The translations under genes and the position numbers were made by a program. From Damh-18 sp964570795 (GTDB lineage: Bacteria > Patescibacteriota > Minisyncoccia > Phycocordibacterales > UBA918), in NCBI GenBank assembly GCA_964570795.1, contig CAZMYZ010000003.1, positions 1-64,000 of the forward strand: 64,000 nt of DNA, given 5' to 3'. Within the stretch, counting starts at the first letter, position 1. Each line of letters starts with the position of its first letter. Positions 41,469 to 49,581 of this stretch are shown here, piece after piece. The notes beneath the pieces were generated by a model, which searched no databases, was not told the DNA's origin, and saw nothing but the letters and a program-made list of their open reading frames with translations.

Positions 41469-41624
41469 CAGTCTATCTTTGTATTTTTGATAGCGATTGC
41501 TTTGGTACTCATATGGCCAAGGTTTGCTACAGAAGACATTGAGCGTCGTCATGTGCCAAAGAAGGTACTTGCCATCATTATTACCGGCATCGGCACCTAC
41601 ATCCTCCTCACAAACGGGGTGTAG
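41469..41624 (+). CDS. EamA-type transporter, C-terminal fragment at a gap
   Basis: An open frame runs out of the gap for 51 residues and ends at TAG 41622-41624. It reads as the last membrane helices of a DMT/EamA transporter: QSIFVFLIAIALVLIWPRF, then VPKKVLAIIITGIGTYILL. It is similar in pattern to the end of the complete EamA gene at 43051-44126 (FQPIFVLAIGILLTIFFPK, then LLAILITGVGTYLLL) but not identical, so it is a paralogue or strain variant whose front is lost in the gap. Confidence 0.75.
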   Translation, partial: QSIFVFLIAIALVLIWPRFATEDIERRHVPKKVLAIIITGIGTYILLTNGV

Positions 41625-41712
41625 CAGTTCTCCCTTCAACACGCACCCTCAGGGCGCGTGTTTTTCTTATTAACACCTTTGTTTGCAAAACTATTTACTT
41701 TTAAATATACTA

Positions 41713-41721
41713 TGTTATAAT
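41713..41721 (+). promoter_or_regulatory. Extended -10 promoter of speD, leaderless
   Basis: TGT-TATAAT, hexamer at 41716-41721, six bases before the ATG at 41728. Confidence 0.65.
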
Positions 41722-41727
41722 ATTTTT

Positions 41728-42132
41728 ATGAAAAATCACAATACTGAACAATTTGGTATCCACTTTATGCTTGATGGATATTGTGCTTCTCGTGAAAAAC
41801 TTGAAGATAAGGTTAAACTACGTGAAATACTTGAAAATATTCCAAAAGAAATGGGAATGCATATAATTTCAGATCCTGTTGTGGTTGAAGTTGGTTCTAA
41901 TAACAAGAAAGACCCTGGGGGTGTTAGTGGTTTTGTACTAATTGCAGAAAGCCACATTAGTTTTCACACTTTTCCAAAACGCGGTTTTGTAACAATTGAT
42001 GTGTACACATGTCAAGATATCCTTGATACAGATAAATTACTTTCACTTTTCACAACTGAATTTGAACTCAAAGAGACAGATACCTACATACAAAGAAGGG
42101 GGATTAAGTATCCATCAGAAAATATTTATTAA
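41728..42132 (+). CDS. speD: S-adenosylmethionine decarboxylase proenzyme
   Basis: 134 residues, a SpeD of the small prokaryotic type. It cleaves itself to form a pyruvoyl group and makes decarboxylated SAM. The cleavage-site region ESHISFHTFPKRGFVTIDVYTC is intact, with the Ser after HI as the expected pyruvoyl precursor. The downstream partner is a DUF2156 protein, not the usual spermidine synthase SpeE. The region is AT-rich compared with the flanking housekeeping genes. The start at 41728 is set by the -10 box; upstream codons in frame overlap it. Confidence 0.92.
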   Translation: MKNHNTEQFGIHFMLDGYCASREKLEDKVKLREILENIPKEMGMHIISDPVVVEVGSNNKKDPGGVSGFVLIAESHISFHTFPKRGFVTIDVYTCQDILDTDKLLSLFTTEFELKETDTYIQRRGIKYPSENIY

Positions 42133-42136
42133 TTGC

Positions 42137-43054
42137 ATGATTCCAATTTTTCCACATTTCAAAGTTATTGACATAGAGGATAAAAACGATATTGAAATAT
42201 ATACACTTGCCAATAAACCGTATTCTGATTTCAACTTCATAAGTTTGTGGTCATGGGATGTCAACATTAAAAGAGAAGTTTCATTACTTAATGGCAACCT
42301 TGTAGTTATATTTACAGATTATGTTACGGACGAAAAATTTCTTTCATTTTTAGGAACGGAAAAACCAGTCTCGACATGTATTGAATTAATTAATTATGCT
42401 TCAACGCATAATATTACACCGATACTCTATTTTATAAGTGAAGAACTAACGTCAAAAATTTCTTCAAAATTTTTGCAAATTGAGGAAGACAAGAAAAATT
42501 TTGATTATATATTTTCAACTTCTGAATTAGCAAAACTTGAAGGTTCAAGATTTAAAAGCAAACGAATGCTTGCTAATAGTTTTTTTAAAAAATACCCCGA
42601 AGCTATTTTTAATGTCCAGACACCTAAGAGTAAGCACATAAACGCCGTGCTTGAAGTTTTGCAAAAATGGGAAAGAAGAAAACGAGATGATAATAAAGAA
42701 TACGACTCAGCACATGAAAGGATTGCCATCCAAAAAATATTTGAAATGCAAAAATTTGATAGATTATTACTGTCTACAACCACGATTAGCGATGAAATTT
42801 GTGCGTTTAGTATTGATGAAATACTTCCACAGGGATATGCTATGTCACATTTTTTTAAAGCAGATTACTCATTCAAAGGTATCAGTGAGTACATGAATAT
42901 GCATATGGCAATTCATTTAAAAAAAAGTGGTGTTCAATTTTGGAACTGGGAACAAGATTTAGACATTGTTGGGTTAAAAACAATGAAAATGAGTTATCAT
43001 CCAACTTTTTTTTTAAAAAAATTTACAGTATCCAAAATTAATTCAATGATATGA
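42137..43054 (+). CDS. DUF2156 (LPG-synthetase C-terminal-like) GNAT-fold protein
   Basis: 305 residues. The C-terminal half has the DUF2156 signature: LPQGYAMSHFFKADYSFKGISEYMN (in parts) and WNWEQDLDIVGLKTMKMSYHP. In MprF-type enzymes this fold transfers aminoacyl groups to lipids; stand-alone DUF2156 proteins have no agreed role. No membrane part is present. It is very AT-rich: I count 15 G or C in the 60 bases 42481-42540. It starts 4 bases after speD and its stop overlaps the EamA start (ATGA), so speD, this gene and the transporter look like one unit. Confidence 0.85.
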   Translation: MIPIFPHFKVIDIEDKNDIEIYTLANKPYSDFNFISLWSWDVNIKREVSLLNGNLVVIFTDYVTDEKFLSFLGTEKPVSTCIELINYASTHNITPILYFISEELTSKISSKFLQIEEDKKNFDYIFSTSELAKLEGSRFKSKRMLANSFFKKYPEAIFNVQTPKSKHINAVLEVLQKWERRKRDDNKEYDSAHERIAIQKIFEMQKFDRLLLSTTTISDEICAFSIDEILPQGYAMSHFFKADYSFKGISEYMNMHMAIHLKKSGVQFWNWEQDLDIVGLKTMKMSYHPTFFLKKFTVSKINSMI

Positions 43055-44126
43055 GTTGGTTTTTCCTTGCACTCATCGGACCACTTTTGTACGCGATCAC
43101 AAATCATATAGACAAGGTACTTCTTGAACGTTATTTCAAAGTTAGCGGTGTGGGGTCACTCATGCTCTACTCATCACTTCTCTCAGCGCTTGCACTCCCN
43201 NNNNNNNNNNNNNNNNNNNNNNNNNNNNNNNNNNNNNNNNNNNNNNNNNNNNNNNNNNNNNNNNNNNNNNNNNNNNNNNNNNNNNNNNNNNNNNNNNNNG
43301 CGGTGTGGGGTCACTCATGCTCTACTCATCACTTCTCTCAGCGCTTGCACTCCCATTCATTTTTTTGATGGACCCACATGTTTTTGACGTCGGTGTTTTT
43401 AATATCGCAGTTCTCGTTTGCGTCGGTACGCTTAATGTTCTTGTTCTTCTTTGTTATCTACTTGCACTCCGAGACGATGAGGCATCTATTGTTATTGTCT
43501 TCTACCAGCTCGTACCAGTATTTGCCTACGCACTCGGTTTTCTTATTCTCGATGAGTCTCTCACTGTACTTCAACTCATTGCAATGGCAATTATTATTCT
43601 CGGAACTACTATTATTTCTTTCGAAGTAGACGTTGATAACAAATTTATCCTTCGGAAAAAGACAGTCGGACTTATGCTTGGTGCCTCTTTCTTTTGGGCA
43701 CTTGGTTCGGTTATTTTTAAGGCAGTCGCACTCGAAGAGAATGTGTGGCGCTCGCTCTTTTGGGAACACGTTGTTCTCACACTAATTGGCGTTGGTATTC
43801 TTGTATCTATAAGAAAAACGAGAAAGCAATTTCTTCTTACTTTTAAAAAGAACTCCGCTGGGATTATTTCACTCAACGTTCTTAATGAGGTTATCTACAT
43901 GATAGGGAATGCTATTTTTGCTTATGCATACCTCCTCGCCCCCATATCACTCATTCTTCTCACTAACTCATTCCAACCTATTTTTGTCCTTGCTATTGGT
44001 ATACTTCTCACAATTTTTTTCCCAAAAATTACCGTTGAAAAAATAAAGGCAAAACATCTATGGCAAAAACTTCTCGCCATCCTCATTACTGGGGTAGGAA
44101 CGTATCTCCTCTTGGTTTCATCATAA
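43051..44126 (+). CDS. EamA-family (DMT) transporter, interrupted by a false gap
   Basis: Ten hydrophobic segments in two EamA repeats. The N-terminal piece 43051-43199 and the piece from 43300 overlap by an identical 55-base stretch (43145-43199 and 43300-43354). If the 100 N and one copy are removed, a single frame of 921 bases (306 residues) results, so the gene is probably intact. The substrate is unknown. The ATG overlaps the DUF2156 stop by four bases. Membership in the speD cassette is inferred from that coupling. Confidence 0.85.
43145..43354. other. Scaffold gap (43200-43299) flanked by identical 55-base contig ends
   Basis: The 55 bases before the N run equal the 55 bases after it. 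This is what remains when two contigs sharing one k-mer overlap are scaffolded without merging. Confidence 0.95.
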
Positions 44127-44168
44127 TAAAGGTGTATATCAAGCGACAAAAAATTAATTGAGTTATGA

Positions 44169-44174
44169 TATTAT
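44169..44174 (+). promoter_or_regulatory. -10 box, leaderless
   Basis: TATTAT ends six bases before the ATG at 44181; TATGAT at 44164-44169 overlaps it as an alternative. Confidence 0.45.
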
Positions 44175-44180
44175 TTAGTC

Positions 44181-44678
44181 ATGGATTCGCGATCAAAAAT
44201 TCTTTTTGTTATTTTTGTAGTGTTTGTAATTTTGTCCAGTTCTACATCGTACTATCGTTTTGTAGTTCTTGATGATTACCTTGTTTCATATGAAGGTGAA
44301 TGTGATCCCTATGAGCAAATCTGTTTTATCGGATGTGAGGATGATGAGTGTACTTCTGAGTACTATTACTCTCAGGTGGAGAAATACGCACCAAATGTTT
44401 TTGAGCAGTGTGGTGAGGATATTACTGATTGTGAGAATGCGTATGTATGTCTTCCTGAAGATGATGAGAAGTGCAATATCACTTTCTGTAACCCAGAGTT
44501 TAATGATGATGCCTGTGAAAAACTAACTGGAGAAGATTATATTGTGAAGAAGGATGATTCTGGTAAATATTCAAATACTGCTTCAGATGACGAGGGAACA
44601 CAAGATACTGGGGAAGATACTATTGAAACTGAAGGTCTGAATATTGATGAGCCTAATGAAGTTATTGAAAGTATATGA
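44181..44678 (+). CDS. Membrane-anchored acidic, Cys-rich exterior protein
   Basis: 165 residues. An N-terminal hydrophobic segment (about 7-24) is a signal or anchor, followed by an acidic exterior part with eleven cysteines between about 41 and 113 (GECDPYEQICFIGCEDDECTS and similar), suggesting disulfides. The C-terminal 40 residues are an Asp/Glu/Thr-rich tail. No family recognised. Its stop overlaps the start of the histidine kinase gene (ATGA), so it may be an accessory or sensor partner of that kinase. Confidence 0.7.
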   Translation: MDSRSKILFVIFVVFVILSSSTSYYRFVVLDDYLVSYEGECDPYEQICFIGCEDDECTSEYYYSQVEKYAPNVFEQCGEDITDCENAYVCLPEDDEKCNITFCNPEFNDDACEKLTGEDYIVKKDDSGKYSNTASDDEGTQDTGEDTIETEGLNIDEPNEVIESI

Positions 44679-46512
44679 TTTGCAATTTTTTTACAGAACC
44701 ATCATTTTTCTTTTTTTCATCTGACGTTCCAGATTTATTATATTATTCTCATCTTCCATCTGCAGTAATTGCTCTTCTTATTGGTTTTTTTGTATACTTT
44801 AATTCGAGACATCAATTGTTAAATATACTGCTTTTTGCAATATCAATTTGTTTTTCGCTTTGGGTACTTGTGAGTCTTATTGCTTGGACAAATATACATA
44901 GTGACTTTTTGCTTTTTGCTTGGTCTTTTTATGGAATTTTATCAAGCATAATCTCAGTTCTTAGTATTTATTTTGTTAGTGTTTTTCTTAATAAAAGAGA
45001 TGTTTCAGTATCAATAAAAACTTTATTTTTATTGATACTACTTCCAGTTTTTTTGTTTGCCGCCTCAAATTCCAGTTTAAGTGGATTTAATATTTCAGAC
45101 TGCGACGCTTTTATGTATGAAGGTTTTTGGTTTAAAGCCTATCACACGTCAATTGGTGTTTTGGCGATGTTTTGGATATTACTTTTACTAGTTAAAAAAT
45201 ATTCTATTGAACAAAGTGATTTTAAACGTCAAATTCTTCTTCTTGGGTTTGGTATCGAGTTCTTTCTATTTGCTTTTTTTACAACAGTTTTTTTAGGAAC
45301 ATACCTAACTACAATAGGTTTATTTAGTGATTCTCGAATTGAACTTTACGGTCTGTTCGGTATGGATATTTTTATGGTCTTTATTGCATTCCTTATTGTC
45401 AAATTCAAAGCATTTAATGCAAAACTCATTGCTGCGCAGGCGCTTGTAGTGGCGTTATGGTTCCTTGTTGGCTCGCTTATTTTTATCGTCGATAGAAAGC
45501 CTGAATTTGTAATTTCGATAGCGACACTTATTTTGATTTCTGTATTCGGCTATTTCCTCATCCGTAGTGTAAAAAGGGAGGTGAAACAACGTGAGGAACT
45601 CGAAATACTCACGCTGCAACTTGGAAAAGCAAGCGAACGACTTCAGATACTCGACAAGATGAAGTCGGAGTTTGTCTCTATTGCGTCACACCAGCTTCGT
45701 AGCCNNNNNNNNNNNNNNNNNNNNNNNNNNNNNNNNNNNNNNNNNNNNNNNNNNNNNNNNNNNNNNNNNNNNNNNNNNNNNNNNNNNNNNNNNNNNNNNN
45801 NNNNCTCGACAAGATGAAGTCGGAGTTTGTCTCTATTGCGTCACACCAGCTTCGTAGCCCACTTACCTCTATTCGTGGCTATGCATCAATGCTTGCAGAG
45901 GGCTCATACGGCAAACTTCCCGAGAAGGCGCAGGAGGCGGTGCGTAATATCGCTGACTCGAGCATGTACATGGTGCGCTCGGTGGAGGACTATCTCAGTG
46001 TCTCACGCATCGAGGCAGGGAACATGAAGTATGAGATGAGTGACTTTAGTCTCAAGGATACTGCGGAAAAAATTGTAGATGAGATGCGCTCGGTCGCGCT
46101 CAAGAAAGGGCTCGTGCTCGTATTCCGTTCAGACTGCACGAGTGCAGGAATGATTTATGCCGATGTAGGGAAAACACGCCAAGTCATCCAAAACATTCTC
46201 GACAACTCTATGAAGTACACCCCCTCAGGCAGTATCAAAGTACTCGCACATGATGATGTGAAGAAAAAGAAAATGACTATTACCATTCAGGATACCGGTA
46301 TTGGTATGAGCAAAGAAACACAAGAAGAAGTCTTTGATAAATTTGTCCGTGCAAAGAATGCAAACAGTGTAAACGTAACCGGCACTGGCCTTGGGCTCTA
46401 TGTAGCAAAAAAAATGGTCATCGAGATGAAGGGAAAAATATGGGCCGTGAGCGAAGGCGAAGGGCAGGGTAGTACTTTCCACATTGAGTTTCCACTCGTG
46501 ACAGGGAGGTAA
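44675..46512 (+). CDS. Membrane sensor histidine kinase, interrupted by a false gap
   Basis: After removal of the 100 N and one copy of the duplicated 55 bases, a single frame of 1683 bases (560 residues) remains. About eight membrane segments (residues 25-310) form the sensor part, a coiled coil links to HisKA with the phospho-acceptor His339 in SIASHQLRSPLTSIRGY, and the HATPase domain has N (NILDNSMKYTPSG), G1 (DTGIGM) and G2 (GTGLGLYVAKKM) boxes. No response regulator gene is adjacent. Composition changes inside the gene: I count 16 G or C in 44701-44760 but 30 in 45841-45900. Confidence 0.88.
45650..45859. other. Scaffold gap (45705-45804) flanked by identical 55-base contig ends
   Basis: Bases 45650-45704 and 45805-45859 are identical, as at the previous gap. 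The true sequence probably has one copy and no gap. Confidence 0.95.
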
Positions 46513-46525
46513 CTAATTCCAGTGT

Positions 46526-46915
46526 ATGAATGAGTTTGATAACTGGAATGAAATTAAAAAGAAGGTAGACGCAAATAGTGACGTCCTTAACAAGTTTCCA
46601 AAGGAAGGAGAGGTGTGGATGTGCGTTGTTGGAAAAAATATTGGCTACGAACAAAATGGAAGTGGTGAAAGGTTTTCACGTCCTGTGCTTGTTATAAGGA
46701 AGTTTAATAACCACATGTTTTGGGTTGTGCCCCTTTCTACAAAACAAAAGGCTTTTGATTTTTACTATAATTACACTGACCCTGAACATCAAAATGTTTC
46801 GGCTATCATTGCCCAACTAAAATTAATTAGTATCAAGCGATTTAATAGAAAAATCTATGAACTTAACAGTAATCAGGTTTCAGAAATTAAATCAAGACTG
46901 AAATTATTGATATAG
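46526..46915 (+). CDS. PemK/MazF-like toxin, no antitoxin seen
   Basis: 129 residues. GEVWMCVVGKNIGYEQNGSGERFSRPVLVIRKFNN (in parts, about 28-62) followed by FWVVPLSTK is the MazF/PemK core, which acts as a sequence-specific endoribonuclease. The RPVLVIRK strand and the VPLS(T) strand carry the family residues. No antitoxin gene precedes it; the histidine kinase ends 13 bases upstream. Stand-alone MazF-like proteins of this type are common in patescibacteria. A terminator follows. Confidence 0.85.
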   Translation: MNEFDNWNEIKKKVDANSDVLNKFPKEGEVWMCVVGKNIGYEQNGSGERFSRPVLVIRKFNNHMFWVVPLSTKQKAFDFYYNYTDPEHQNVSAIIAQLKLISIKRFNRKIYELNSNQVSEIKSRLKLLI

Positions 46916-46920
46916 AAATC

Positions 46921-46946
46921 GAAACCCCGCCAAATGGCGGGGTTTC
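46921..46946 (+). terminator. Intrinsic terminator
   Basis: GAAACCCCGCC (46921-46931), loop AAAT, GGCGGGGTTTC (46936-46946): a perfect 11-bp stem with a short T-run. Confidence 0.8.
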
Positions 46947-47048
46947 TCGGAGCCTTTCGGCACTTTGTACAGATATAGTAACATCACGCATTAATAAGTC
47001 AACTCTTTCCAAAACACTAACGTTTCGAACAACTATTTTACACAGCAA

Positions 47049-47219
47049 GGAAATCAAGGGGAGAATATGGGCCGTGAGCGAAGGTGANNNNNNNNNNNNN
47101 NNNNNNNNNNNNNNNNNNNNNNNNNNNNNNNNNNNNNNNNNNNNNNNNNNNNNNNNNNNNNNNNNNNNNNNNNNNNNNNNNNNNNNNACATTCAGTTTCC
47201 ACTCGTGGCAGGGAGGTAA
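47049..47219 (+). pseudogene. Histidine kinase 3'-end remnant around a gap (47088-47187)
   Basis: Before the gap the frame reads KEIKGRIWAVSEG and after it IQFPLVAGR then TAA (47217-47219). Both match the end of the complete kinase (EMKGKIWAVSEGE...HIEFPLVTGR) at DNA level with a few changes. Only the last 30 or so residues are present, and sequence before 47049 is unrelated. It is either a gene remnant, a strain-variant contig end, or a misjoin. The rest of 46947-47048 shows nothing else. Confidence 0.7.
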
Positions 47220-47228
47220 ATAGTAGGG

Positions 47229-48008
47229 CTACGATATTTTTCTTGCAATAAATCCAAACATCGTTTTATATGAATTTTCACCGAAGAGAATAGGGTAAAA
47301 ATTTTCTGGTGCAAGTAGGTTGTCTTTGTGTCGATGAGTACCCACTACCGCACCTTTTCTAACAAGTGAAAAATTTTTAATTTTCTTGTGTACTGAGTAT
47401 CCTTTTGGTTTTGCAAATGTCGCATATGCATCGAAAAACATGACTTCCGTTGAGGCTTGTTTTATTCTCCTATCTTGTAACATTCCAAGATGTGCCAAAG
47501 CCCTCTTAATACCTCTGACAGTCTCAGTATATGTGCGTTGGTCCCCATCTTTACCATATTCAAAAGCAATACCATGTTTTGCGTGGGATATAAGCGAGTT
47601 TGACTTTGTTGCAGACATACACACAGCATATTTTGGGCCGATTGCCCGAATAATTTGATTGAGAATATTAGAACTCTCTACAGTAATAATTGTCGAGCGC
47701 ATTCCGGAATTAGTTGAGTGAATATCAATAACCAAATCAAATGAACTGATGGATGGGGTAATCTCATACGCAAGTCGCTCTTCGTAGTCACCATTCTTCT
47801 TACCCGGAAAAACCCTGTTGAGGTCACTATCAATAAAGCGCTTGCGCGCTTTAACGGCTTTCATATTAGCAATATGTACTTGAAGTATTCCGTGCGTGAC
47901 CTTAAGGTGGGAAAAGTACTCTGCAACCTTAAGCCCAACACGTTCATTACCATGCGTACAAACATTAAGAAGTATTTTAGGCGCTTGTGGGAACTTTGAT
48001 GCCGTCAT
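47229..48008 (-). CDS. Succinylglutamate desuccinylase/aspartoacylase family protein
   Basis: 259 residues. Zinc carboxypeptidase-like fold with THGNERVG (first His and Glu ligands), DLNRVFPG (substrate Arg) and VIDIHST (second His), the AstE/AspA signature. Members remove acyl groups from amino acids or act on related amides; the substrate is not evident. On the minus strand TATACT (48021-48016), in extended form TGT-TATACT, ends seven bases before the ATG, another leaderless arrangement. Confidence 0.85.
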   Translation of the reverse strand: MTASKFPQAPKILLNVCTHGNERVGLKVAEYFSHLKVTHGILQVHIANMKAVKARKRFIDSDLNRVFPGKKNGDYEERLAYEITPSISSFDLVIDIHSTNSGMRSTIITVESSNILNQIIRAIGPKYAVCMSATKSNSLISHAKHGIAFEYGKDGDQRTYTETVRGIKRALAHLGMLQDRRIKQASTEVMFFDAYATFAKPKGYSVHKKIKNFSLVRKGAVVGTHRHKDNLLAPENFYPILFGENSYKTMFGFIARKIS

Positions 48009-48015
48009 GTATTTC

Positions 48016-48021
48016 AGTATA
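48016..48021 (-). promoter_or_regulatory. Extended -10 promoter, leaderless
   Basis: On the minus strand TGT-TATACT ends seven bases before the ATG at 48008. Confidence 0.6.
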
Positions 48022-48083
48022 ACAAATCAGAATTATTTCATTAATAAACTTGTCCAGTCTAAACAAAATATTTGAATTGACTA

Positions 48084-48092
48084 TGCTACTAT
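48084..48092 (+). promoter_or_regulatory. Extended -10 promoter, leaderless
   Basis: TGC-TACTAT, hexamer at 48087-48092, seven bases before the ATG at 48100. Confidence 0.5.
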
Positions 48093-48099
48093 TTCATAC

Positions 48100-48624
48100 A
48101 TGGAAGTAACATTTCGTGTACCCACGGGGACAGATGTTGATGCAGTGTATGCGGTGTATCATCACACCTGGCTTGCTACGTATCCGAATGAAGTACTTGG
48201 AATTACGCTTAATGATATTCACGCATACATACCGGAAAAGATAAGCGATGAGCAGCGATCGAAGCAGGCTGCTGTGTATACTCATGTACCTGAAGACACT
48301 TTTATTATGATTGCATTGGTAAATGGAAATGTAGTGGGCGTCTGTAACGGTAAAAGGAGTGAAGAAAGTACGCACCTTAAGTCACTCTATATACTCCCTG
48401 AATATCAAGGGAAGGGAATTGGCTCAGCGCTTTGGGATCAATTTAAGACATGGGCGGGGACTGAAAATAAAATCACTGTCCATGTGGCCACATACAACAC
48501 AAACGCAATCAATTTTTACACATCAGTTGGCTTTGTAGATACTGGCAAGCGCTTTGTGGAGGAGCGCTTTATCTTTAAAAGCGGTGCGCAAATGCCCGAG
48601 ATGGAGATGGCACTGGGGAAATAA
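48100..48624 (+). CDS. GNAT family N-acetyltransferase
   Basis: 174 residues. The acetyl-CoA binding motif is LKSLYILPEYQGKGIGSALWDQF (Q/R-x-x-G-x-G/A as QGKGIG), followed by NTNAINFYTSVGFVDTGKR, the typical C-terminal motif. It is a cytosolic acetyltransferase of unknown substrate. Divergent from the desuccinylase-like gene, with 91 bases between the two start codons holding both promoters. Confidence 0.92.
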   Translation: MEVTFRVPTGTDVDAVYAVYHHTWLATYPNEVLGITLNDIHAYIPEKISDEQRSKQAAVYTHVPEDTFIMIALVNGNVVGVCNGKRSEESTHLKSLYILPEYQGKGIGSALWDQFKTWAGTENKITVHVATYNTNAINFYTSVGFVDTGKRFVEERFIFKSGAQMPEMEMALGK

Positions 48625-48690
48625 CCGTGAAAATCCAAACTGTCGGTAAAAGTAATTTGTGTGTAAAACCTGTACGCATATGCATACCTG

Positions 48691-48699
48691 TGGTATAAT
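48691..48699 (+). promoter_or_regulatory. Extended -10 promoter, leaderless
   Basis: TGG-TATAAT, hexamer at 48694-48699, six bases before the ATG at 48706. Confidence 0.65.
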
Positions 48700-48705
48700 A
48701 CACGA

Positions 48706-48936
48706 ATGAAAAACACTCTTTCTTCAGTCCTTTGGGATGTGCGTGAAGCAGAAATTCCATCACTTCCACGTGATTTTGTGATTCAACGCGTACTCACTTA
48801 CGGAACCATTGGCTTTATAATTGAAGTAATGGGGACATACGGAGCAGAGGTTGTTCGTGATGTATTTCTTTCACTTAAACCAACCACGTTTCCTCATAAA
48901 AAATATCTGTATCTTCGAAATTATCTTTTTTCATAA
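48706..48936 (+). CDS. Probable antitoxin partner of AbiEii, DUF6922-like
   Basis: 76 residues. SSVLWDVREAEIPSLPRDFVIQRVLTYGT followed by a helical end with KKYLYLRNYL resembles the DUF6922 family of small proteins that precede nucleotidyltransferase toxins. Its TAA overlaps the next ATG (TAATG), the arrangement of a two-gene module. A winged-helix-like DNA-binding role is possible but not evident. The start is fixed by the -10 box. Confidence 0.65.
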   Translation: MKNTLSSVLWDVREAEIPSLPRDFVIQRVLTYGTIGFIIEVMGTYGAEVVRDVFLSLKPTTFPHKKYLYLRNYLFS

Positions 48937-49562
48937 TGCTCCACTACAATACAATCACAGAAGGGATGCAGTCTGTCTCAAGAATAATTTTTGATACTTT
49001 TGGTGATGAGTACTATCTTGCTGGTGGTACCGCACTTGCACTACTTATTGGCCACAGAACAAGCATTGATCTTGATTACTTTTCAAAGGGTCCGATCAAC
49101 ACAACCTTGCTTAAAGAACGTTTGAACTCACTTTTCTCTACACACATCATCCAGATTGTGTACGAAGATGTAAATACTCTGTGGTGTTCTATTGATGGAA
49201 TCAAAGTATCATTTATTTCTCGAAAAGATACCTTATTGAAACCATGCACAACTGAGGACTCGTTTATTCTTGTTTCAATAGAAGACCTTACCATTATGAA
49301 ACTATCTGCTATTTGTGGTCGTGACGAATATAAGGATTATTTTGATTTGGCTTGTATCTCAACAATAACTGATGTGCGCTCATGGCCTACATGGTGGAAT
49401 GAAGTGTACCCACAGGCAGACATGACGAGTTGGCTTATTGCACTTGGCTCAAGCGAGATAGTTCACAAAATTCCTCTTGTCACTCATGGTGCTTTTAAAG
49501 ATATCGTTGTTGAAAATCAACTTAGGCGCGTTACCACAGAGATAACAAAATTCATTCGATAA
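48936..49562 (+). CDS. AbiEii/AbiGii-type nucleotidyltransferase toxin
   Basis: 208 residues. EYYLAGGTALALLIGHRTSIDLDYFS (about 25-50) has the GG(T/S)ALAL...R.S.DLD.F signature with Asp45 and Asp47 as metal ligands, and VSIEDLTIMKLSAICGRDEYKDYFDL supplies the conserved Lys and Asp. AbiEii proteins are nucleotidyltransferases; relatives such as MenT modify tRNA 3' ends. Together with the upstream gene it forms an AbiE-like module for phage defence or toxin-antitoxin function (inference from family). Confidence 0.85.
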   Translation: MLHYNTITEGMQSVSRIIFDTFGDEYYLAGGTALALLIGHRTSIDLDYFSKGPINTTLLKERLNSLFSTHIIQIVYEDVNTLWCSIDGIKVSFISRKDTLLKPCTTEDSFILVSIEDLTIMKLSAICGRDEYKDYFDLACISTITDVRSWPTWWNEVYPQADMTSWLIALGSSEIVHKIPLVTHGAFKDIVVENQLRRVTTEITKFIR

Positions 49563-49581
49563 ATTTAATCAGTAAAATTGC

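Noticed and set aside
43051..43387. Two overlapping EamA fragments as separate genes or a tandem duplication
   Set aside because: The duplicated 55 bases end exactly at the N run on both sides, which is explained by unmerged contig overlap.
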